The notes: a model not told the origin generated them from the sequence alone. 64,000 nt of DNA from Cupriavidus pinatubonensis (GCF_019602855.1 NZ_CP080767.1:3348001-3412000), one strand, 5' to 3'. Positions 1-11,588 are shown, counted from the first letter of the stretch. Translations and numbers: made by a program.

Positions 1-43
1 CGGTCACCTTGCGGGGCGTCGTGCTGTCTTGCGTCTGCGTCAT
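1..43 (-). CDS. Start of a gene running off the left edge, possibly a MutT/Nudix hydrolase
   Basis: Only the first 14 codons are present, reading MTQTQDSTTPRKVT. The ATG overlaps the stop of the upstream DUF815 ATPase gene in an ATGA arrangement (40-43), so the two are probably translationally coupled. In Burkholderiaceae the gene after argJ and this ATPase is often a MutT-type Nudix hydrolase, and a basic R-K-V-T start would fit. That identification rests on remembered gene order, not on any catalytic motif in the window. Confidence 0.45.
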   Translation of the reverse strand, partial: MTQTQDSTTPRKVT

Positions 44-936
44 GCGCCCTCCACATCCGCGATGAACGGCTTGCCATGCTTGCCGCCCCAGTCGCGTGCA
101 AACTGCCACGCCACGCGGCCCGAACGCGAGCCGCGTTCGAGCGCCCAAACCAGGGCATCGCCACGCGCTGCGGCGATGTCCTCGTCGGTGCAGCCGAAGT
201 GCTTCAGCCAGTGGCCGACGATCGACAGATACTCGTCCTGCTTGGGCGGGTAGAACGACAGCCACAGGCCGAAACGCTCGGACAGCGAGATCTTTTCCTC
301 GACGACTTCGCCGGGATGGATTTCGCCGTCCTCGGTGTGGCGGTAGGACTCGTTGTCCTTCATGTACTCGGGCAACAGATGGCGGCGGTTCGACGTCGCG
401 TACACAAGCACATTGTCCGACTGCGCGGCGACCGAGCCGTCCAGCGCCGACTTGAGCGCCTTGTAGCCCGACTCGCCGTCCTCGAATGACAGGTCATCGC
501 AGAAGATCACGAAGCGCTCGGGGCGCTGCGAGACCTGCTCGACGATATCGCCGAGATCGCCGAGGTCGCTCTTGTCGACTTCCACGAGACGCAGCCCGTC
601 CTTGACGAAGGCATTGAGACAGGCCTTGATCAGCGACGACTTGCCGGTCCCGCGCGCGCCGGTCAGCAGCACGTTGTTGGCCGGCAGCTTGTTCACGAAC
701 TGGCGCGTATTGGCGACGATGGCGTCCTTCTGGCGCTCGATGTTCTTGAGGTCGTCCAGGTGGATCGGCGGCAGTTGGCGCACCGGTTGCAGGTAGCCAA
801 TATTGCCGAACAGGCTCTGCCGCTTGCGCCAGCGGAACGCTACCGCTTCCTGCCAGTCCGCTTCCGTGAGCTGCGGCGGTAGCCACTGTTCGAGTCGGGC
901 GAGGAAATTGTCGAGGCGAGAGGCGAGGTCAGACAT
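40..936 (-). CDS. DUF815-family AAA+ ATPase
   Basis: This is a 298-residue P-loop ATPase of the DUF815 family, whose cellular role is not established. A Walker A motif GARGTGKS lies at residues 93-100 and a Walker B-like stretch RFVIFCDDLSFE at 141-152. An N-terminal region of about 80 residues precedes the nucleotide-binding core, which resembles DnaC/DnaA-like AAA+ folds. No signal peptide or membrane segment is visible, so it should be cytosolic. It lies 33 bases after argJ and overlaps the next gene by ATGA, so it is probably co-transcribed with both. No strong ribosome binding site precedes the ATG. Confidence 0.85.
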   Translation of the reverse strand: MSDLASRLDNFLARLEQWLPPQLTEADWQEAVAFRWRKRQSLFGNIGYLQPVRQLPPIHLDDLKNIERQKDAIVANTRQFVNKLPANNVLLTGARGTGKSSLIKACLNAFVKDGLRLVEVDKSDLGDLGDIVEQVSQRPERFVIFCDDLSFEDGESGYKALKSALDGSVAAQSDNVLVYATSNRRHLLPEYMKDNESYRHTEDGEIHPGEVVEEKISLSERFGLWLSFYPPKQDEYLSIVGHWLKHFGCTDEDIAAARGDALVWALERGSRSGRVAWQFARDWGGKHGKPFIADVEGA

Positions 937-969
937 GGCAGCAGAGCGTCGTTGAACAGGGGGCGATGA

Positions 970-2196
970 TCAGGAACGGTAGTCCGCGTTGATCGATACG
1001 TAGTCGTGCGAGAGGTCGCAGGTCCACACCGTGGCCTCGGCGTTGCCGCGGCCCAGCGCGATGCGCACGGTGATTTCGGCCTGCTTCATCACGCGCTGGC
1101 CGTCTTCTTCCCGGTATTCGGGGTTGCGGCCGCCGTCGCGCGCGACCCAGACGTCGTCAAGCCACAGGTTGACGCGGTCGACATCGAGATCATCCACACC
1201 GGCGTAGCCGACTGCGGCCAGGATACGGCCGAGGTTGGGGTCCGAAGCGTAGAACGCGGTCTTGACCAGCGGCGAGTGGGCCACGGCATAAGCGATCTGG
1301 CGGCATTCAGCCACGTCCTTGCCGCCTTCCACGCGGATGGTCATCAGCTTGGTGGCGCCCTCGCCGTCGCGCACGATCATCTGCGCGAGTTCCTGGGCCA
1401 GGCTGGTCACGGCCTCGCGCAGCGCCTCGAAGGCCGGGCCGTCGGCGCGGTCGATCGCGGCGCCCGACTTGCCCGTGGCGATCAGCACGAAAGAATCGTT
1501 GGTCGACGTATCGCCGTCGATCGTGATGCTGTTGAACGAGTGGTCGGCCGCATGCGACACCAGCGCCTGTAGCACCGGCTGGGCCACGGCCGCGTCGGTG
1601 GCGATGAAGCCGAGCATGGTCGCCATGTTCGGGCGGATCATGCCAGCGCCCTTGCTGATACCGCTCAGCGTGACCGTCTTGCCGTCGATCTGTACCGTGC
1701 GCGACGCCGCCTTGGGCTGCGTGTCGGTGGTCATGATCGATTCCGCTGCGGCCAGCCAGTTGTCAGCCTTGGCGTTGGCGATGGCCGGTGCCAGGCCGGC
1801 GAGCAGCCGGTCCATCGGCAGTTGTTCGAGGATCACGCCGGTCGAGAACGGCAGCACCTGATTCGCGGCGATGCCCAGTTGGCCAGCCAGCGCGTCACAT
1901 GTGGCACGCGCATTGGCCAGGCCGGTCTCGCCGGTCCCGGCATTGGCGTTGCCAGTGTTGATCACCAGCGCGCGAATACCCTTTCCGCCAGCAAGGTTCT
2001 CGCGGCAAACCTGCACCGGCGCGGCGCAGAAGCGGTTGCGCGTAAACACGCCAGCCACCGTGCTGCCTTCGGCCACGCGCACGACAAGCACGTCCTTGCG
2101 GTTGGCCTTGCGGATGCCGGCCTCGGCCCAGCCGAGCTCCACGCCGGCAACGGGTTTCAGGTTGTCTGCCTGCGGCAGCGGAAGATTGACGGGCAT
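970..2196 (-). CDS. argJ: Bifunctional glutamate N-acetyltransferase / amino-acid acetyltransferase ArgJ
   Basis: ArgJ moves the acetyl group from N-acetylornithine to glutamate, and in bifunctional forms also uses acetyl-CoA, closing the cyclic arginine pathway in the cytosol. The 408-residue protein has the self-cleavage site in NMATMLGF, with Ala192 and Thr193; Thr193 becomes the N-terminal nucleophile of the beta chain. The upstream KGAGMIRPN segment is also typical. AGGAG stands seven bases before the ATG. The gene follows secA after 155 bases and precedes the DUF815 ATPase. Whether it is mono- or bifunctional cannot be read from sequence. Confidence 0.96.
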
Positions 2197-2259
2197 ATCG
2201 GCTCCTGTCCTGTAGTCCTGTGGTCCTGCTTGACCTGTTTCTGTTCAGTCGTCAGACGA

Positions 2260-2284
2260 ACATGCCCGCGTAGCGCGGGCATGT
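2260..2284. terminator. GC-rich hairpin between secA and argJ
   Basis: A perfect 11-base inverted repeat (2260-2270 and 2274-2284) with a 3-base loop lies between the secA stop and the argJ start. No U-run follows on the minus strand, so it is a weak intrinsic terminator at best and may instead attenuate transcription or stabilise the secA transcript end. Confidence 0.35.
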
Positions 2285-2351
2285 CGTTATCTCTTCGCCC
2301 CTTCCGCTACGGCGGCCAGGGCAATCCTGCACGGCGCGGCTGGCGCGGGGC

Positions 2352-5126
<2,775 letters not shown>

Positions 5127-5526
5127 CGAGTGCTTTCACCTGCGCGGTCCGGACCGGCGACCCATGGATAGGCAGCCCCAGCCGTGCCAGGCATGGATAG
5201 ATTGGCGCAAAACGCCGAGTTTATCATGTGCCGGGGTCGCGGCCGGGACAGCGGCCGCCGTGTTGCCAACACCCCGGCAAGCCCCGGCGCGACGTGGATT
5301 TATTGACAGATCGGGGCGGATCGGCAAGGTTCAATCACCCGTTGCCAAACGGATTGCGGCGGCGGTCGCGGAAGTCCACCTGACCCGACACGAAATCGTG
5401 CCGCTTGCGTGACACGCTGTTCACATGGACCTTCAAATGCAGGCGGGCCGGTCGAGCGGCATCGCCTGCTGCGGACGGAAGGGGCCATGCCGGAACACCA
5501 GCCTGCCAAGTTGTTAAAATGTGTTG
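5127..5526. other. Intergenic region between divergent secA and dciA-like gene
   Basis: These 400 bases hold the promoters of both divergent genes. On the minus strand a TGATAAACT sequence near 5218-5226 is a plausible -10 for secA with no clear -35. A minus-strand frame ending at 5335 would encode a short arginine-rich peptide ending RRRNPFGNG, but it has no convincing start or ribosome binding site. I recognise no secM or M23 peptidase gene here. Confidence 0.5.
5515..5520 (+). promoter_or_regulatory. Candidate -10 element placing transcription start at the dciA-like start codon
   Basis: TAAAAT occupies 5515-5520. With usual geometry the transcript would begin at 5527, the A of an in-frame ATG. 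No good -35 lies 17 bases upstream (GGAACA at 5492-5497) and no Shine-Dalgarno precedes the start, so a leaderless transcript is possible. Confidence 0.4.
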
Positions 5527-6033
5527 ATGCGCCTGTTCACCCACCACGCCCTGCAGACTCCGGCAGCCAAGCCTCTCAATGACTGGCTGGCCAAGGCCGG
5601 ACCTGTCTCCGCGCTGATGCAGACCGCGCGGGAGCTGGCTTCGCTGGAAGCGGAGGTGCTGTCGTTGCTGCCGCCTGGCATGCGCAACGGCATTGCCGTT
5701 GCCGGCGTCAAGCGCGACGGGCGGGGACCTCAGCAGGAACAGGTGCTGCTGTTGCTGGCCGCGCATGGCGCGGCGGCGGCGCGTGTGCGCCAAGTGGTGC
5801 CGACGTTGCTGTCCCGCCTGCAGGAGCGGGGCTCGCAGGTCAGTGCCATCCGGGTACGGGTACAACCAGAGGCGACGCGGCACAGTGACTGGGATACCGG
5901 GCCTGTGGTGCGGCCGCGGACCAACGGGAAGATGACCGCGGTCGGGCTGGCCAGCCTCGACGAACTGGCGCGCAGTTTGCCGCCGTCACCGTTACAGGAC
6001 GCGCTAAAGACCTTGCTGTCGCATCATCGCTAG
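5527..6033 (+). CDS. dciA: DUF721 protein, DciA-like replicative helicase loader/operator
   Basis: The 168-residue protein matches the DUF721 pattern: an N-terminal LNDWLAKAG helix, a hydrophobic strand QVLLLLAAHGAAAARVRQV and a closing IRVRVQP strand, a KH-like fold. DUF721 proteins were named DciA, the ancestral partner of DnaB helicase in bacteria lacking DnaC. The position between lpxC and secA matches the Pseudomonas arrangement. A GTG at 5521 gives a two-residue longer alternative; I prefer ATG 5527 because of the -10 spacing. The gene converges on lpxC and ends at a shared terminator. The family call is good; the helicase role is inferred from family. Confidence 0.7.
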   Translation: MRLFTHHALQTPAAKPLNDWLAKAGPVSALMQTARELASLEAEVLSLLPPGMRNGIAVAGVKRDGRGPQQEQVLLLLAAHGAAAARVRQVVPTLLSRLQERGSQVSAIRVRVQPEATRHSDWDTGPVVRPRTNGKMTAVGLASLDELARSLPPSPLQDALKTLLSHHR

Positions 6034-6041
6034 GACCACAG

Positions 6042-6077
6042 AAACAAAAAACCGGCCTTCTGGCCGGTTTTTTGTTT
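6042..6077. terminator. Bidirectional intrinsic terminator between dciA-like gene and lpxC
   Basis: A perfect 16-base inverted repeat (6042-6057 and 6062-6077) with loop TTCT has a GGCCGG core flanked by A-runs and T-runs. It therefore reads as a rho-independent terminator on both strands, serving the two convergent genes. Confidence 0.95.
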
Positions 6078-6093
6078 TCGGTGCCGGCCCCGA

Positions 6094-7011
6094 TCAGGCA
6101 AACGCCGGCTGCACCTGCGGCAGGAACGCAACGGGCGCGTCCTCCATGCGATCGAACGTCACTACCTCATACGCTTCCTGGTCAGCCAGCAACGCACGCA
6201 GCAACTGGTTGTTCAACCCGTGACCCGACTTGTGCGCCACATAAGCGCCAATCAGCGGATGGCCGACCACATACAGGTCACCGATCGCATCCAGGATCTT
6301 GTGGCGCACGAACTCATCGCCATAGCGCAGCTCTTCGTTGTTGAGCATGCGGTGTTCATCCAGCACGATCGCATTGTCGAGACTGCCGCCACGTGCCAGT
6401 CCCATCTCACGCAAGGCTTCCACTTCATGGGCGAAGCCAAAGGTCCGCGCACGCGCGATTTCACGCACGTAGCTGGTATCGGCGAAATCGATCTCGAAGT
6501 TCTGGCCAGTCTTGTCGACCGCCGGATGACGAAAGTCAATCGTGAACGACAGCTTGAAGCCAAAGAACGGCTCCAGGCGCGCCAGCTTGTCGCCCTCGCG
6601 CACTTCCACGGCCTTTTTCACGCGGATGAAACGCTTGGCGGCATTCTGCTGTTCGATGCCAGCCGATTGCAGCAGGAACACGAACGAAGCCGCGCTGCCG
6701 TCCATGATCGGGATTTCTTCGGCGTCGACATCGACATAGAGGTTGTCGATGCCCAAGCCGGCACAGGCCGACATCAGATGCTCGACCGTCGACACACGCG
6801 CACCATCCTTCTGCAACACCGACGCAAGGCGCGTGTCGCCTATGGCGCCGGCAGCGGCGGGGATTTCGACGGCTTCGGGCAGGTCCACGCGGGTAAAGAC
6901 GATACCGGTGTCGGCCGGTGCCGGCCGCAGGGTCAGCGTCACTTTGCGACCCGAGTGCAGACCGATGCCGACCGTCTTCACCAGGGACTTGATGGTGCGC
7001 TGTTTGAGCAT
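6094..7011 (-). CDS. lpxC: UDP-3-O-acyl-N-acetylglucosamine deacetylase LpxC
   Basis: LpxC carries out the committed step of lipid A synthesis, removing acetyl from UDP-3-O-acyl-GlcNAc. The protein has 305 residues, the usual length. The zinc histidine is H78 in the motif EHLMSA, and the second cluster HKILDAIGDLYVVGHP supplies the other His and Asp ligands, followed by the catalytic region HKSGHG. GAGG lies just upstream of the ATG. It sits downstream of the peroxiredoxin gene in the same direction, in the classical position after the dcw cluster. Confidence 0.97.
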   Translation of the reverse strand: MLKQRTIKSLVKTVGIGLHSGRKVTLTLRPAPADTGIVFTRVDLPEAVEIPAAAGAIGDTRLASVLQKDGARVSTVEHLMSACAGLGIDNLYVDVDAEEIPIMDGSAASFVFLLQSAGIEQQNAAKRFIRVKKAVEVREGDKLARLEPFFGFKLSFTIDFRHPAVDKTGQNFEIDFADTSYVREIARARTFGFAHEVEALREMGLARGGSLDNAIVLDEHRMLNNEELRYGDEFVRHKILDAIGDLYVVGHPLIGAYVAHKSGHGLNNQLLRALLADQEAYEVVTFDRMEDAPVAFLPQVQPAFA

Positions 7012-7164
7012 GGCGGCCTCAGTAATTATTAAAACCTATCAGGTTTCATATTCGATTAAGTGATTTTACCACTGCTAGGGAAATCCCGCTAAGACACTTT
7101 GTTTCGGTGTGTTAATACATGCACATGACGTGTCATTTGCGACACACCGAATTGAGAATCTGTG

Positions 7165-7671
7165 TCAGCCGCGCAACGCCTCTAGCATCGCTTCGGCGCT
7201 GCTGGCCTTGAACTCGCCGGGCGCCTCGACTTGAAGGTGGGTCACGACGCCATCGTCCAGCACCATGGCGTACCGCTTGGAGCGGACGCCCATGCCGCGC
7301 GCCGACAAATCCTGGTCAAGACCCAGCGCACGCGTCCATTCTGCGCTTCCGTCGGCCATCATGCGCACCTTGCCTTCAGTGTGCTGTTCGCGGCCCCAGG
7401 CGCCCATCACGAACGCGTCGTTGACCGAAACACACCAGACTTCGTCCACGCCCGCGTCGCGCAGCGCCTGTGCTTCGGCCACGTAGCCGGGCACATGCTT
7501 GGCCGAGCAAGTCGGCGTGAACGCGCCAGGCAAGGCGAAGACCACGATCTTGCGACCCTTGACGAGGTCCGAGACGCTGAAGGCATTGGGACCGAGCGAG
7601 CAACCTTCGCTCTGGGTATCGAAGAATTCCTGCAGCGTGGCGTCCGGCACGCGTTGTCCGACAGCGATCAT
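7165..7671 (-). CDS. Prx5-type peroxiredoxin
   Basis: This 168-residue thiol peroxidase of the AhpC/TSA superfamily, Prx5 group, reduces hydrogen peroxide and alkyl peroxides in the cytosol. The peroxidatic site reads PGAFTPTCSAKH with Cys55; a second cysteine, Cys80 in DEVWC, could be a resolving cysteine. The start is ATG 7671, giving MIAVGQRVPD, with AGGAAG upstream. An open frame extends 56 codons further upstream but those residues are low-complexity and unlike the family. The gene lies between the ftsZ terminator and lpxC and probably has its own promoter. Confidence 0.92.
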   Translation of the reverse strand: MIAVGQRVPDATLQEFFDTQSEGCSLGPNAFSVSDLVKGRKIVVFALPGAFTPTCSAKHVPGYVAEAQALRDAGVDEVWCVSVNDAFVMGAWGREQHTEGKVRMMADGSAEWTRALGLDQDLSARGMGVRSKRYAMVLDDGVVTHLQVEAPGEFKASSAEAMLEALRG

Positions 7672-8070
7672 GGTGGGTGACTTCCTGTCAAAAAGGAGGG
7701 ATCTGAAAGCCTGCCGGCAATCATAGGCGCCATGGCGCGCTCGTCCAAGGCCGATGACATCCGGTGGCATTTCGATACAGCTTGCTACAAAAAACGTCCG
7801 CGCGGCGCGCCTTGCAGCGCGCCGCGCGGACGACGACACATCCCGACCGGGAGGGCGGGAACCAGTCCGGGGAGGCGGCCAGCGGCCGCCCGTCCCGGCG
7901 ACAGGATGTGAACGGAGGCGGTTCAGCGCGGACGCGGCATCACCGGCAGCCCGGGCGGGTCACACCATCCATGCAAGGCACGCGCGGATAGGGAGCGCTG
8001 CGTGCTTCGCGACAAGGACGTGCAATCCGACAGGGACCGGCCCTGCGATGCTGGATCCGGCCGCTCCGGC
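7672..8070. other. Intergenic region between ftsZ and the peroxiredoxin gene
   Basis: This stretch contains the ftsZ terminator at 7789-7832 and, nearer the peroxiredoxin start, presumably that gene's promoter. The remaining 240 bases next to ftsZ are GC-rich. Small frames cross it on both strands, but none has a ribosome binding site or recognisable product. Confidence 0.6.
7789..7832 (-). terminator. Intrinsic terminator of the dcw cluster
   Basis: A perfect 16-base GC-rich inverted repeat (7795-7810 and 7817-7832) with a 6-base loop is followed on the minus strand by six T residues (7794-7789). It ends minus-strand transcription coming from ftsZ. Confidence 0.95.
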
Positions 8071-9267
8071 TCAGTCTGCCTGCTTGCGCAGGAAGGCCGG
8101 GATATCGTACGTATCCACACCCTTTTCCTGCAGCGCCGCCACGTGGGCCGACGCCGATTCACGCGAGCTGCGCCACACGGCCGGGGTATCCAGGCCGCTG
8201 TAGTCCGGCGAGCTGTGGTGCGTGGTCGCGGCTGCCGCCATGCCGGCCATCATCTGCACCGGCATGTTGTCGGTACCGGTCTTCAGCAGCGTCATCGGTT
8301 GCTGCTTCTTAGCCGAACGGCCCAGGCCCGTCGCCACAACAGTAACGCGCAGTGCATCGCCCATTGCATCGTCGTACACCGTACCAAAGATCACGGTCGC
8401 ATCTTCCGCGGCGTAGCTGCGGATGGTGTTCATGACTTCCTTGGTTTCCGACAGCTTGAGCGAACGGCTGGCCGTGATGTTGACCAGCACGCCGCGCGCA
8501 CCGGACAGATCCACGCCTTCCAGCAGCGGGCTGGCCACGGCCTGCTCGGCAGCCAGGCGGGCGCGGTCCACGCCCGACACGGTCGCCGTGCCCATCATGG
8601 CCTTGCCCTGCTCGCCCATCACCGTCTTCACGTCTTCGAAGTCGACGTTCACCAGGCCATCGACATTGATGATTTCGGCGATGCCGGCCACGGCGTTGTG
8701 CAGCACGTCGTCGGCGCACTGGAAGCACTTGTCCATCTCGGCGTCATCGCCCATGACTTCGAAGAGCTTCTCGTTGAGCACGACGATCAGCGAGTCGACC
8801 GAGCTTTCCAGCTCGCTCGAACCGTGTTCGGCCACCTTGGCGCGGCGTGCGCCTTCGAAGTCGAACGGCTTGCTGACCACGCCCACGGTCAGGATGCCCA
8901 TTTCCTTGGCCACCTGAGCGACGATCGGCGCGGCGCCGGTACCGGTGCCGCCGCCCATGCCGGCAGTGATGAAGACCATGTGCGCACCGCGCAGTGCGTC
9001 CGCGATCTGCTCGCGGGCCTGCTCGGCGCAGTTGCGGCCGACTTCCGGCTTGGCGCCGGCACCCAGGCCCGAATTGCCGAGCTGCAGCACGCGCGAAGCG
9101 GTCGAGCGCTTCAGCGCCTGCGCGTCGGTGTTCATGCAGATGAACTCCACACCTTGCACGCCGCGGCTGATCATGTGCTGCACGGCATTGCCGCCCGCGC
9201 CGCCCACACCAACCACTTTGATGATGGTGCCGTCCATCACTTCCGTTTCGATCATGTCAAAGTCCAT
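8071..9267 (-). CDS. ftsZ: Cell division protein FtsZ
   Basis: FtsZ is the tubulin-like GTPase that forms the division ring. The 398-residue protein shows the tubulin signature GGGTGTG at 105-111 and ends in the conserved peptide DIPAFLRKQ that binds FtsA and ZipA. I chose ATG 9267 rather than the GTG one codon upstream because GGAGG is five bases before the ATG but only two before the GTG. The gene is separated from ftsA by 174 bases, the largest gap in the cluster, so extra control is possible there. A strong terminator follows. Confidence 0.98.
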   Translation of the reverse strand: MDFDMIETEVMDGTIIKVVGVGGAGGNAVQHMISRGVQGVEFICMNTDAQALKRSTASRVLQLGNSGLGAGAKPEVGRNCAEQAREQIADALRGAHMVFITAGMGGGTGTGAAPIVAQVAKEMGILTVGVVSKPFDFEGARRAKVAEHGSSELESSVDSLIVVLNEKLFEVMGDDAEMDKCFQCADDVLHNAVAGIAEIINVDGLVNVDFEDVKTVMGEQGKAMMGTATVSGVDRARLAAEQAVASPLLEGVDLSGARGVLVNITASRSLKLSETKEVMNTIRSYAAEDATVIFGTVYDDAMGDALRVTVVATGLGRSAKKQQPMTLLKTGTDNMPVQMMAGMAAAATTHHSSPDYSGLDTPAVWRSSRESASAHVAALQEKGVDTYDIPAFLRKQAD

Positions 9268-9324
9268 CACTGCCTCCGAGAAAAATCAGTCCCCAGACGT
9301 TGCAGCCTCCCCGCCGCAACCGCT

Positions 9325-9343
9325 GGTTCCTGAACAAGAAACC
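9325..9343 (-). promoter_or_regulatory. Hairpin in the ftsA-ftsZ intergenic region
   Basis: Positions 9325-9331 and 9337-9343 form a 7-base stem (one G-T pair) around a 5-base loop, about 60 bases before the ftsZ start. It has no U-run of terminator quality. It may affect ftsZ translation or message stability. Confidence 0.3.
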
Positions 9344-9441
9344 AATTAAAAGAAACCGTTCACTTCAACGCGCCATCCCCGTCCAGGTAGACAAGAACGA
9401 CAAGGGCAGCGCGACTTTCCTTTTGTCAGACAAGCTTCACG

Positions 9442-10674
9442 TCAGAAGTTGCCGACAAACCATTCCTTCATGCGGCCCCACACCTGCTTGACCGAGCCGC
9501 TCTGCACAGCCACCTTTCGTCCGCGCATGCGCTGCACGCGGCCTTCGAGCAACAGACCCATCACCGTTGAGTAGCGCGGGCTCTTCACCACCTCATGCAG
9601 GTTGCCGCGGTACTCAGGCACGCCCACACGAACCGGTTTCAGGAAGATGTCCTCGCCGAGCTCGACCATGCCCGGCATCATCGCCGTGCCGCCGGTGATC
9701 ACCACGCCGGACGACAGCAGCTCCTCATAGCCCGATTCACGCACCACCTGGTGCACCAGCGAATACAGTTCCTCGATACGCGGCTCGATCACCGCCGCCA
9801 GCGCCTGGCGCGACAGCGTGCGCGTGCCGCGGTCGCCCACGCCGGGCACCTCGATCATGTCTTCCGGATCGGCAATGGCCTGCTTGGCGATGCCGTACTG
9901 CACCTTGATGTCCTCGGCATCCGGCGTCGGCGTGCGCAGCGCCATCGCGATGTCGTTGGTGATCTGGTCGCCGGCGATCGGGATCACGGCCGTATGGCGG
10001 ATCGCGCCCTCGCTGAAGATCGCGATGTCGGTGGTGCCGCCGCCGATGTCGACGAGCACCACGCCCAGTTCCTTCTCGTCGTCGGTCAGCACCGCCAGGC
10101 TCGACGCCAGCGGCTGCAGGATCAGGTCATGCACTTCCAGGCCGCAGCGGCGCACGCACTTGACGATGTTCTGCGCCGCGCTCACCGCGCCGGTGACGAT
10201 ATGCACCTTCACTTCCAGCCGGATGCCGCTCATGCCGATCGGCTCGCGCACGTCTTCCTGGCCGTCGATGATGAATTCCTGCGTGAGGATATGCAGGATC
10301 TGCTGGTCGGTCGGGATATTGACCGCCTTCGCGGTCTCGATCACGCGCGCCACGTCGGTCTGCGTGACCTCCTTGTCCTTGATGGCCACCATGCCGCTCG
10401 AATTGAAGCTGCGGATATGGCTGCCGGCAATGCCGGTGAACACCTCGGCAATCTTGCAGTCGGCCATCAGCTCGGCCTCTTCCAGCGCCTTCTGGATCGA
10501 CTGCACGGTGGCCTCGATATTGACCACGACCCCTTTCTTCAGACCCTTGGACTCTGACTGGCCCATCCCGATCACCTCGTAGCTGCCGTCGGGGCGCAGT
10601 TCCGCCACCACGGCGGCCACCTTCGAGGTGCCGATGTCGAGACCGACTAGTAGGTCCTTGTATTCCTTGCTCAT
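9442..10674 (-). CDS. ftsA: Cell division protein FtsA
   Basis: FtsA is the actin-like ATPase that tethers FtsZ filaments to the inner membrane. The 410-residue protein opens with the phosphate-binding motif VGLDIGTSKV and has the second phosphate loop VVLVDIGGGTTDIAIF. The C-terminus KQVWGRMKEWFVGNF is an amphipathic membrane-targeting helix. Its ATG overlaps the ftsQ stop (10671-10674, ATGA), indicating coupled translation. It is the penultimate gene of the dcw cluster. Confidence 0.98.
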   Translation of the reverse strand: MSKEYKDLLVGLDIGTSKVAAVVAELRPDGSYEVIGMGQSESKGLKKGVVVNIEATVQSIQKALEEAELMADCKIAEVFTGIAGSHIRSFNSSGMVAIKDKEVTQTDVARVIETAKAVNIPTDQQILHILTQEFIIDGQEDVREPIGMSGIRLEVKVHIVTGAVSAAQNIVKCVRRCGLEVHDLILQPLASSLAVLTDDEKELGVVLVDIGGGTTDIAIFSEGAIRHTAVIPIAGDQITNDIAMALRTPTPDAEDIKVQYGIAKQAIADPEDMIEVPGVGDRGTRTLSRQALAAVIEPRIEELYSLVHQVVRESGYEELLSSGVVITGGTAMMPGMVELGEDIFLKPVRVGVPEYRGNLHEVVKSPRYSTVMGLLLEGRVQRMRGRKVAVQSGSVKQVWGRMKEWFVGNF

Positions 10675-11555
10675 CGGGTTTTCTCCGCGTTCTTGCTCTT
10701 CAGTCGCGTCGGATTGTTAGTGGAAGTACCAGTTGCTGTGGATCCCTTGCCTGCCGCCGCAGCCTTCGCCGCCGCCGCAGCCTGCGCGTCGGTCAGGAAG
10801 CGCGCGCTGGCCGTGCGGATCGCGAACCCGTTCGGGTAACGCAGGTCCGCGTAGTCGATCTGCTTGCCCCACTGCTCGGTGACCTGCGGCCACGCGGCGA
10901 CAAAACGCTTCACGCGCTGTTCCATCGCTGCGCGCTCTTCATCGTTCTGCTCCCGGCCCAGCTCGACCACCATGCCGTTGGAAAGCTTGGTGCGCCATGC
11001 ATAGCGCCCGGACAGCGCCACCGACAGCGGTTCGGCCTTGAGCGGCTTGAACCATTCGCGCATGACTTCAAGTTTCTCGATCACGTCGCCTTCGCTGTCG
11101 GGCGGACCGTCGAGCGCCAGCAGCTGGGCGTCCTCCTCGGCCTCCGCGGTATTGGCGACGAACACCTCTCCATAGGTATTGATCAGCCTGCCGCTGTCTG
11201 CCGCCCCCCAGGTGCCCAACGCTTCGTGTTCCTCGACTTCCACGGCCAGCCCGTTGGGCCATTCGCGCCGCACGCTTGCGCGCCGCACCCAAGGCACCGA
11301 CTCGAACACCAGCCGTGCCGCGTTCAGGTCGAGCGTGAAGAAGTTGCCGGTCAGCTTGCCCAGCGCATTGGACCGCACGCTCGGCGCGTTGACGTGGCGC
11401 AGTGCGCCGCCGTCCATCGACGCCACCACGACATGGGTAATGGCGAACACCGGCCGCTGCGCCAGCCACAGCAAACCGGCCGCAAGCGCCATCAGCGCCA
11501 CCAGCGCGTACAGCGCGGAAGCGATCAGGTTGAGCAGGCGTGCGTTATGCCACAT
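10671..11555 (-). CDS. ftsQ: Cell division protein FtsQ
   Basis: FtsQ is a bitopic inner-membrane protein that links early and late divisome proteins through FtsB and FtsL. It has 294 residues: a short cytoplasmic tail, one membrane helix at about 8-30 (LIASALYALVALMALAAGLL), a POTRA domain starting at about residue 35, and the beta domain. The C-terminal 35 residues are rich in Ala, Lys and Thr and probably disordered. It lies 33 bases after ddl and overlaps ftsA. Confidence 0.96.
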   Translation of the reverse strand: MWHNARLLNLIASALYALVALMALAAGLLWLAQRPVFAITHVVVASMDGGALRHVNAPSVRSNALGKLTGNFFTLDLNAARLVFESVPWVRRASVRREWPNGLAVEVEEHEALGTWGAADSGRLINTYGEVFVANTAEAEEDAQLLALDGPPDSEGDVIEKLEVMREWFKPLKAEPLSVALSGRYAWRTKLSNGMVVELGREQNDEERAAMEQRVKRFVAAWPQVTEQWGKQIDYADLRYPNGFAIRTASARFLTDAQAAAAAKAAAAGKGSTATGTSTNNPTRLKSKNAEKTR

Positions 11556-11588
11556 GTTCCAGGGTCGTCCGGTATGGTCTTGCCAGGG

